From: Comamonadaceae bacterium
GTDB taxonomy: Bacteria; Pseudomonadota; Gammaproteobacteria; Burkholderiales; Burkholderiaceae_C
DNA: 12,626 bases
Assembly: GCA_021286965.1 (NCBI GenBank)
Contig: JAJTBK010000371.1
Location: forward strand, 1 to 12,626
Reading direction: 5' to 3'
The translations under genes were made by a program, and so were the position numbers. Positions 7,550-12,626 of the stretch are shown piece by piece. The notes under the pieces were generated by a model. The model was given only the letters and a program-made list of their open reading frames with translations, was not told the DNA's origin and searched no databases. The number at the start of each line of letters is the position of its first letter. The stretch's first letter is position 1.

Positions 7550-9816
7550 CATGCGATCTTGAAACGTGCCACCGATTGGCGCAGTTCCTCGGCCATGTGC
7601 GAGAGTTCGCGCACCTGCTGGGCCGTGGTCCGGGTGCCTTCACCGGTTTGCTCGGTCACGGCGAAGATGTGCTGGATGTTGTCCGCCACTTCGTTGGCCA
7701 GCACGGCTTCGCGCGAGGTCGAGGAGGAGATCTCCTCGATCAGCTCGGCCAGGCGGCGCGACACGCGGTCGATTTCGGTCAGCGCGGTACCGGCGGAGTC
7801 GGACAGGCGCGCACCCTCGACCACACCCTGGGTGGAGCGCTCCATGGCGGCCACCGCGTCCTGGGTGTCGGTCTGAATGGCTTTCACCAGGGCCGAGATC
7901 TGGCGCGTGGCATCGGCCGAGCGTTCGGCCAGGCGCTGCACTTCTTCCGCCACCACCGAGAAGCCGCGACCGGCTTCACCGGCAGACGCGGCCTGGATGG
8001 CGGCGTTCAGGGCCAGCACGTTGGTCTGTTCGGTAATGTCGGAAATCAGCTCGGTGATTTCACCAATCTCCTGCGATGATTCACCCAGGCGCTTGATGCG
8101 CTTGGAGGTGTCCTGGATCTGGTCGCGGATGGAGTTCATACCGCCGATGGCGTTCTGCACGGCTTGCAGGCCAGAGTCGGCCGCTTGCAGCGATTGGCGC
8201 GCCACCGAGGCCGATTCCTGTGCCTGCGAGGACACGTCGTTAATGCGCGAGGCCATGTCCAGCACCGAGCGGCCGGTTTCGCGGATTTCGCGCAGCTGTT
8301 CGGTCGAGGCGGCGAGCAGTTCGGTCGAGGTGCTGTCCACCTGTGCCGTGGTCTGCGCCACGCGGGTGGCAGTGTTTTGCACGCTGCCCACCAGCAGGCG
8401 TAGTTCTTCCACGGTGTAGTTCACCGAGTCGGCGATGGCGCCGGTGATGTCCTCGGTCACGGTGGCTTCCTGCGTCAAGTCACCTTCGGCGACCGACTGC
8501 AGTTCGTTCATCAGTCGCAAAATGGCGGCCTGGTTGGCGTCGTTCACGCGCTTGGCCTCCTGCTCCTGGCGGCGGGCGTCGCGCTGCTGCTGTTCCGCGT
8601 TTTCCTGGCGCGCACGGCTGTCGAGCAGCTGCACGCGGGAAATGCCCACGCCGCACAGCAGCACGAAGATACCGGCGAGCACCAGCGCGGCGATCTGGCC
8701 TGCACCCATGCCGGAACGGGCCGAGAGTTTGGTCTGCAGGTCTTCGAGCTGGCGGCGCAGCGGTTCACTGTCGGCAATGATGGCGGTCTGCGCTTCACGC
8801 GCCGACACCAGGCCCTGCAGGTTGCCCAGAATGGCGCTGGCCTGGGTGCGGGTCTGTTCGTACAGCTGGATCAGCGCTTCGAGTTGTTCGCGCGTCTGCA
8901 GGTCCTTGGCGGCTGGCAGGTGCAGCTCGGCGCTGCCGTCGAGCAAGCCCTGGGCCACTTCCTTGAACGAGTTCAAGTCCTTGCCGAGCAGGAACACGGC
9001 TTCCGGGCTCACGCCTTCGGTGGTCTGGAATTCGTTGGCCGATTTACCGATACGCTGGGTCAGCATCACGAGCTGGCCGGCAGCGGAGATTTCGGTCGGC
9101 GAGGCGTTTTGCTGCAACTTGAGCGAAGAGACAGTTTCGGCAATTTCCAGCAGGTCGGCCGACTGGCGGTTGATGGTACGCAGCGCGTCGCCCACCTGGG
9201 TCAGGATTTTCTGCTGGCCCATGACGACACCGGCGTTGCGCTCGGCGCGCTCGACCAGGGGGTTGATGCTTTCCAGGTCGGTCTTGAAGGACTCGCCCAG
9301 GGCCTGCACGCCCTGCTCGCTGTCACCGCCGGTGAGGGCGCGCACGTTGCGCGCCAGCACGCCCGAGCTGTCCGACACTTCCGGGAAGGCCTGGGGGCTA
9401 CCCACCAGTGCCTGCGACACGGACTTGGCCAAGCGCTGCGACTGCATCAGGGCCTGGCCGGTGGCGGTGAGCTGCAAGCCCGAACGTTCAGCCTGCTGCA
9501 GCGCCCAGCCGGCGATCAGCGCCAGCACCACGGCGCCAACGCCGGTGAGGGCGAACAGGCGCCGCTGGTGCTGCGCCGCCGTGGCGCTGCCCAGCACCGG
9601 CAGGGTCACCAGGTCTTCTTCGGCCGCCAGGGCATCGCTGTGCACCGACAGGTCGGTATCGCCCTGCACGCTGTTCATGGCATCGGCCTGGTAGGCCTCG
9701 CGCAGAGGGGAGTTGTCCAACACCATGGCAGCGGCCAGGGGATCAGCCCCCTCGGCGGCCCCGGGTGCCGCAGCCTTGCGGTTGAACAGTTTTCCGAATG
9801 AATTGACAAAAGACAT
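7549..9816 (-). CDS. pilJ: PilJ: methyl-accepting-chemotaxis-type transducer of the pilus system
   Basis: This 755-residue inner-membrane receptor has a cytoplasmic N-terminal extension of about 85 residues, TM1 at about 87-107 (ALTGVGAVVLALIAGWAL), a periplasmic region to about 373, and TM2 at about 374-394. The periplasmic part holds two PilJ-type motifs: TGQALMQSQRLAK at about 119-131 and AGQLVMLTQRIGK at about 246-258. A HAMP-like segment (about 430-475, containing AEGDLTQEATVTED) leads into the signalling domain. The conserved stretch SKRIKRLGESSQEIG is at 571-585. The hairpin tip EQTNVLALNAAIQAASAGEAGRGF is at about 596-619, the site that contacts CheA and CheW. These features match PilJ of Pseudomonas. 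The N-terminal extension before TM1 is longer than in P. aeruginosa PilJ, where TM1 begins near residue 18. The gene lies 27 bp after pilI. Confidence 0.95.
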   Translation of the reverse strand: MSFVNSFGKLFNRKAAAPGAAEGADPLAAAMVLDNSPLREAYQADAMNSVQGDTDLSVHSDALAAEEDLVTLPVLGSATAAQHQRRLFALTGVGAVVLALIAGWALQQAERSGLQLTATGQALMQSQRLAKSVSQALVGSPQAFPEVSDSSGVLARNVRALTGGDSEQGVQALGESFKTDLESINPLVERAERNAGVVMGQQKILTQVGDALRTINRQSADLLEIAETVSSLKLQQNASPTEISAAGQLVMLTQRIGKSANEFQTTEGVSPEAVFLLGKDLNSFKEVAQGLLDGSAELHLPAAKDLQTREQLEALIQLYEQTRTQASAILGNLQGLVSAREAQTAIIADSEPLRRQLEDLQTKLSARSGMGAGQIAALVLAGIFVLLCGVGISRVQLLDSRARQENAEQQQRDARRQEQEAKRVNDANQAAILRLMNELQSVAEGDLTQEATVTEDITGAIADSVNYTVEELRLLVGSVQNTATRVAQTTAQVDSTSTELLAASTEQLREIRETGRSVLDMASRINDVSSQAQESASVARQSLQAADSGLQAVQNAIGGMNSIRDQIQDTSKRIKRLGESSQEIGEITELISDITEQTNVLALNAAIQAASAGEAGRGFSVVAEEVQRLAERSADATRQISALVKAIQTDTQDAVAAMERSTQGVVEGARLSDSAGTALTEIDRVSRRLAELIEEISSSTSREAVLANEVADNIQHIFAVTEQTGEGTRTTAQQVRELSHMAEELRQSVARFKIA

Positions 9817-9843
9817 GGTTCTCTGCCTTGCACAGAAAAAAAC

Positions 9844-10368
9844 TCAAGCACCGATGCCCAAGAAGGCAGGGTGCTGGGAGAGGGTTTGCAAATTCAGCTC
9901 TTGCCAGCGTTGGCCCTGGCTGTCGATGTAGGTGGCGCCAAAGTAGGCCGGTGCCTGCGGCGACGCCGGCTCGGAAGCCGCGAAAGCATCCAGGCCACGC
10001 AGGCCCGACAAGCGATCGACCAGCAGGGCGGCGTTGATCTCGAGCGCAGCATTGAAGGCCACGAGGCTGGTTTCGCCCAGCGCCTGCTCAGAGCGCGTGC
10101 CCCCCTGGCCGAGCAGCGCTGCCAGGTCGACGACGCCGACTAGGGTACCGCGCAGGTTGGCCACGCCCATGAACCAGGGCTGGGTGTAGGGCACGGCCTG
10201 CACGCCCGGCCAGGCAAAAATTTCGCCCGACTGCCCCAGGGGCATCAGGTAGCGCTGGCCGGCGGCTTCCACCGCCAGCCAGGACGACACAGACACGCCT
10301 TCGCCCGCCGCTTGCAAGCGGCCGGCCAGACGGGTTTGCAATTCTCGGAGTGCTTCGCGATTGGCCAT
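9844..10368 (-). CDS. pilI: PilI: CheW-like coupling protein
   Basis: This 174-residue soluble protein has a single CheW-type SH3-like fold. After an N-terminal helix come YLMPLGQSGEIFAWPGVQAVPYTQPWFMGVANLRGTL (residues about 41-76), the diagnostic CheW block GVANLRGTLVGVVDLAALLG, and LVDRLSGLRGLDAF later. It should bridge the PilJ signalling tip and the ChpA kinase. The C-terminus reads PAYFGATYIDSQGQRWQELNLQTL, again typical of PilI. It lies 18 bp after the pilH stop and 27 bp before pilJ. The ATG at 10366-10368 has no clear Shine-Dalgarno sequence, so translation may rely on ribosomes finishing pilH. Confidence 0.93.
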   Translation of the reverse strand: MANREALRELQTRLAGRLQAAGEGVSVSSWLAVEAAGQRYLMPLGQSGEIFAWPGVQAVPYTQPWFMGVANLRGTLVGVVDLAALLGQGGTRSEQALGETSLVAFNAALEINAALLVDRLSGLRGLDAFAASEPASPQAPAYFGATYIDSQGQRWQELNLQTLSQHPAFLGIGA

Positions 10369-10386
10369 GAACGATGCGCTATGGCT

Positions 10387-10752
10387 TTAGTTCAGCGCGT
10401 CGATTTTGGCCTGCAGCTCAGCGGCGTCGACCGGCTTGGTGATGTAGCCGCGAGCCCCCTGGCGCATACCCCAGACACGATCGGTTTCCTGGTTCTTGCT
10501 GGTGCACATGATGATCGGCACGTCGGCGTACAGCGGATCGCGGGTGATGGCGCGGGTCAGCTGAAAGCCATTCTGGCCAGGCATGACGACGTCCATCAGG
10601 ATCAGGTCGGGCTTCTCTTCGGCCAGGCGGCGGAAGGCTTCGTCGGCGTTTTCTGCCGTGCGCACCTGAAAGCCCTTCTTTTGCAGCAGGTCGGTCAGGA
10701 ACATCAGCTCGGTCTTGGAATCATCAACGACCAGGACTTTCTGAATGGGCAT
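10387..10752 (-). CDS. pilH: PilH: CheY-like response regulator
   Basis: This 121-residue stand-alone receiver domain has the acidic pair D10/D11 (VLVVDDSKTE), phospho-acceptor D54 (ILMDVVMPGQNG), switch residue T84 (IIMCTSKN) and K106 (YITKPVD). There is no output domain, so it acts by protein contact, as PilH does in twitching motility. The chosen ATG (10750-10752) has an ideal AAGGAG 8 nt upstream. A longer frame starting at the GTG at 10759-10761 is possible, but that codon abuts the same AAGGAG and cannot use it. The start lies 5 bp after the pilG stop. Confidence 0.95.
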   Translation of the reverse strand: MPIQKVLVVDDSKTELMFLTDLLQKKGFQVRTAENADEAFRRLAEEKPDLILMDVVMPGQNGFQLTRAITRDPLYADVPIIMCTSKNQETDRVWGMRQGARGYITKPVDAAELQAKIDALN

Positions 10753-10757
10753 TACTT

Positions 10758-11150
10758 TCACTCCTTATGGGGGGCACCAAACTGCTGCACGGCTTGCAAC
10801 AGCTGGTCTTTGGTAAACGGTTTGGTCAGGTACTCCTGGCAGCCGACCATGCGGCCACGCGCCTTGTCGAACACCCCGTCCTTGGACGAAAGCATGACCA
10901 CGGGCGTGTTGGCAAAGCGCGCATTGCGCTTGATGATGGCGCAGGTCTGGTAGCCATCGAGCTTGGGCATGAGGATGTCGCAGAAGATCAGCTGCGGCTG
11001 ATAGTCGTTGATCTTGGCCAGGGCATCGAAGCCATCGTCGGCCAGCATGACCTCGTGGCCACCCTGCTTGAGGAAAATCTCGGCACTGCGGCGGATGGTA
11101 TTGCTGTCATCCACCACGAGAACCTTGACGGAAGCGCCGGTCGTAGACAA
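10758..11150 (-). CDS. pilG: PilG: CheY-like response regulator, probable TTG start
   Basis: This 130-residue single-domain receiver has D14/D15 (VLVVDDSNTIRRS), phospho-acceptor D58 (LIFCDILMPKLDG), S88 (VVMLSSKDG) and K110 (YLTKPF). The block FDALAKINDYQPQLIF and the segment GYQTCAIIKRN are characteristic of PilG, the regulator that promotes pilus extension. The start is a TTG at 11148-11150 preceded by AGGAG with 9-nt spacing. This gives MSTTGASVKV and a length close to P. aeruginosa PilG (135 residues). No ATG lies in frame near the domain. The open frame continues upstream to 11366, but that 72-residue extension does not resemble any receiver N-terminus. It is the first gene of the operon. 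Confidence 0.92.
   Translation of the reverse strand: MSTTGASVKVLVVDDSNTIRRSAEIFLKQGGHEVMLADDGFDALAKINDYQPQLIFCDILMPKLDGYQTCAIIKRNARFANTPVVMLSSKDGVFDKARGRMVGCQEYLTKPFTKDQLLQAVQQFGAPHKE
10761..10766 (-). promoter_or_regulatory. Ribosome binding site of pilH
   Basis: AAGGAG on the minus strand, 8 nt before the ATG at 10750-10752 and overlapping the last codons of pilG. It decides the pilH start in favour of MPIQKVLVVDD. Confidence 0.8.
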
Positions 11151-11159
11151 TTCTGAGGG

Positions 11160-11164
11160 CTCCT
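11160..11164 (-). promoter_or_regulatory. Ribosome binding site of pilG
   Basis: AGGAG on the minus strand, 9 nt before the TTG at 11148-11150. It is the only good Shine-Dalgarno sequence near the N-terminus of the receiver domain and so supports the TTG start. Confidence 0.65.
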
Positions 11165-11223
11165 GATAGAGAAAAACACACAAAGCACACAAGGCGTCGG
11201 CGCCCGGCTTCCCGAAAGTGGAA

Positions 11224-11229
11224 ATTATC
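11224..11229 (-). promoter_or_regulatory. Candidate -10 element of the pilG operon promoter
   Basis: GATAAT on the minus strand matches TATAAT at 5 of 6 positions and would start transcription near 11217, leaving a leader of about 65 nt before the pilG TTG. The -35 region is poor (TTACTT or similar at 18-19 bp), so an activator may be needed. A small inverted repeat, TTTGC-N4-GCAAA, lies in the spacer. Confidence 0.4.
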
Positions 11230-11286
11230 CTGTGCTTTGCGCGAGCAAAAGTAACAGGCGCACACCGAAACGCCACTACCCGCGCC

Positions 11287-11323
11287 AAAACAAAAAGGGT
11301 GCAAGGCCATGGCCCGGCACCCT
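11287..11323 (-). terminator. Strong minus-strand terminator without an obvious upstream gene
   Basis: On the minus strand AGGGTGC pairs with GCACCCT (7 bp). After one mismatch, GGGC/GCCT pairs further around a CATG loop. The stem runs directly into TTTTTGTTTT. This is a textbook intrinsic terminator (hairpin 11296-11323, U-tract 11287-11296). No U-tract follows on the plus strand. It lies upstream of the likely pilG promoter, with thiD divergent behind it, so the transcript it would end is not evident. Confidence 0.68.
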
Positions 11324-11456
11324 GTCTCAGCACCCCGGCAGCGTCTCCCGATACAGGATCCGCCACAGCTTAATGGGGCCTCACATAGAATGCAACGATT
11401 GTAGTGGTTAGTGGAAAACCCGGGCTGCGGCTTCGGCGCCACCTTCTGTCGCCCAA

Positions 11457-12398
11457 ATGACACCCCCCTCTTCCCCATCGCACACCCATCTGCTAAGCCC
11501 TGCACCGCCTTGCGTCCTGCTATTCAACGCCAACGACCCCAGCGGCGCCGGCGGCCTGACGGCGGACGTGACCAGCGTGGTATCGGTGGGCTGCCACCCG
11601 CTGGCAGTGCTCACCGGCGCCTATGCCCGCGACACCAGCGACATCCACGCCCACTTGGCCCTGCCCGAGGAGGCCGTGGCCGAGCAGGCACGTAGCGTGC
11701 TGGAAGACATTCAGGTACAGGCCATCAAAGTTGGCTTTGCCGGCAGCGCCGCCAACCTCGCCATGATTGCCCACATCGCCGCCGACTACCCCGAGCTGCC
11801 ACTGGTCGCCTACATGCCACCGCTGTCGTGGTGGCACGAGGACGAGATCGAGCCCTACCTGCACGCCTTTGCCGAGCTGCTGCTGCCGCAAACCACCGTC
11901 CTCGTGGGCAGCCATGGCACGCTGTGGCGCTGGCTGCTGCCCGAGCGCGCCAGCAGCCGCCCGCCCACGGCACGCGAGCTGGCCCAGGCGGCGGCGGCGC
12001 AGGGCGTGCCCTGCGTGCTGGTCAGCGGCATTCCGGTGGCGGCGCAGCACCTGGACAACCAACTGTGCAGCCCGCAGGGCCTGCTGCACAGCGCCCGCAC
12101 GGCGCGCCTGGAGAGCCGCTTTGGCGGCGCGGGCGACACCTTGGCCGCCACGCTGGCGGCCCTGCTGGCCAGCGGCTACGACATCGACGACGCTGCGCGC
12201 GAGGCCTTGAGCTACCTCGAACGCAGCCTGGCGCACGGCTTTTCCCCCGGCATGGGCCAGGCCCTGCCCAACCGCATGTTCTGGGCCCTGGCCTCGGGCG
12301 ATGACGAGCCCGAAGCCGAGGCCGAGCACCCCCCTTCCTTTGAAGCCACGCAGCCCCTTGCGGGCCTTGAATTGCCACCCCATGACACACCCCACTGA
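11457..12398 (+). CDS. thiD: Atypical hydroxymethylpyrimidine/phosphomethylpyrimidine kinase (ThiD family)
   Basis: This 313-residue ribokinase-fold protein has the ThiD N-terminal signature as [18 protein letters not shown] (residues 23-40), then [14 protein letters not shown] (47-60), IKVGFAGS (90-97), and the anion-hole/catalytic block [19 protein letters not shown] (222-240). ThiD phosphorylates HMP and HMP-P for thiamine synthesis. Several expected residues differ from E. coli ThiD. The substrate Gln of the AQNT motif aligns with R58. The Met of KIGM aligns with F94. The TPNLPEA motif is absent, and the catalytic GTGC is GAGD (D227), as in pyridoxal-type kinases. An acidic tail of about 30 residues overlaps hemL. 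The ATG at 11457 lacks a clear Shine-Dalgarno sequence. It could act on another pyrimidine or vitamin B6-like alcohol. Confidence 0.82.
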   Translation: MTPPSSPSHTHLLSPAPPCVLLFNANDPSGAGGLTADVTSVVSVGCHPLAVLTGAYARDTSDIHAHLALPEEAVAEQARSVLEDIQVQAIKVGFAGSAANLAMIAHIAADYPELPLVAYMPPLSWWHEDEIEPYLHAFAELLLPQTTVLVGSHGTLWRWLLPERASSRPPTARELAQAAAAQGVPCVLVSGIPVAAQHLDNQLCSPQGLLHSARTARLESRFGGAGDTLAATLAALLASGYDIDDAAREALSYLERSLAHGFSPGMGQALPNRMFWALASGDDEPEAEAEHPPSFEATQPLAGLELPPHDTPH

Positions 12399-12626
12399 CC
12401 GCAACCAAGCCCTGTTCGAGCGCGCCAAGGCGCTGATCCCCGGCGGCGTGAACTCGCCCGTGCGCGCCTTTCGCGCCGTCGGCGGCACGCCGCGCTTCAT
12501 CACGCGCGCGCAAGGCGCCTACATCTGGGATGCCAACGGCAAGCGCTACACCGACTACATCGGCTCCTGGGGACCGATGATCCTCGGCCACGGCCACCCC
12601 GCCGTGCTCGAAGCGGTGCAAAAGGC
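12382..12626 (+). CDS. hemL: Glutamate-1-semialdehyde 2,1-aminomutase (N-terminal part)
   Basis: The first 81 residues are visible before the right edge. They include the near-diagnostic HemL segment [20 protein letters not shown] (residues 11-30), then the strand [20 protein letters not shown] and the [12 protein letters not shown] motif common to class III aminotransferases. HemL is a PLP enzyme that converts glutamate-1-semialdehyde to 5-aminolevulinate in the C5 pathway of tetrapyrrole synthesis. The PLP lysine lies beyond the edge. The ATG at 12382-12384 falls inside the end of thiD, a 17-bp overlap in a different frame, so the two are probably cotranscribed. No strong Shine-Dalgarno sequence is seen. 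Confidence 0.95.
   Translation, partial: MTHPTDRNQALFERAKALIPGGVNSPVRAFRAVGGTPRFITRAQGAYIWDANGKRYTDYIGSWGPMILGHGHPAVLEAVQK

Larger units (their letters stand above)
11151..11456. other. 306-bp divergent intergenic region between pilG and thiD
   Basis: I see no protein gene of recognisable family here on either strand. In related genomes I recall a small rubredoxin gene next to pilG, but no CxxCG-type rubredoxin motif pair is present. What it does hold is the pilG ribosome binding site and promoter candidate, and the orphan minus-strand terminator. There is also a -10-like TACAAT on the minus strand at 11398-11403 and a -10-like TAGAAT on the plus strand at 11386-11391. Neither of these two has a good -35. 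Confidence 0.6.

Noticed and set aside
10753..10761. GTG start for pilH three codons upstream
   Set aside because: The GTG directly abuts the AAGGAG sequence and leaves no spacing. The ATG at 10750-10752 has correct spacing and gives the usual N-terminus.
11320..11370. TPP-riboswitch-like fragment (GGGGTGCTGAGA on the minus strand) near the thiD gene
   Set aside because: It faces pilG and not thiD. The conserved GAACCTGATC and TAATGCCAGCG parts of a THI element are missing, so it is most likely chance.
11107..11505. Cys-containing minus-strand frame upstream of pilG as a possible rubredoxin
   Set aside because: The cysteines are not arranged as two CxxCG pairs, the hydrophobic core of rubredoxin is missing, and no ribosome binding site is seen.

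Overview
This is a GC-rich, densely coded stretch of a betaproteobacterial chromosome. Gene content, gene order and protein sequence all point to Burkholderiales, most likely the family Comamonadaceae (Acidovorax-like). That placement comes from recognising the proteins, not from a search. Every gene from the left edge to about 11150 lies on the minus strand, and the last 1.2 kb lies on the plus strand.

Right to left on the minus strand, the core is a type IV pilus chemosensory operon of the Pil-Chp kind: pilG, pilH, pilI (CheW-like), pilJ (MCP-like) and a 1995-residue multi-Hpt CheA-type kinase with a C-terminal receiver (chpA/pilL). The expected logic is that PilJ senses, PilI couples it to the kinase, and ChpA phosphorylates PilG and PilH, which control twitching motility and probably cAMP. 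No methyltransferase or methylesterase gene (pilK/cheR, chpB/cheB) follows chpA. A hairpin terminator closes the operon instead.

Next on the minus strand is a 161-bp, almost fully palindromic MITE-like element flanked by TAA. After it come three genes overlapping by ATGA: yqgE, ruvX (yqgF) and the start of pyrR, which runs off the left edge. The element ends 13 bp before the yqgE start codon.

On the plus strand, an atypical ThiD-family kinase gene overlaps the start of hemL (glutamate-1-semialdehyde aminomutase), which runs off the right edge. The 306-bp gap between pilG and thiD has no recognisable protein gene. It holds a probable pilG promoter and a strong minus-strand terminator hairpin with no obvious gene in front of it.

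Most of the window is ordinary. The best leads are the MITE-like element, the orphan terminator upstream of pilG, the changed active site of the ThiD-like kinase, and the mix of canonical and degenerate Hpt sites in ChpA.
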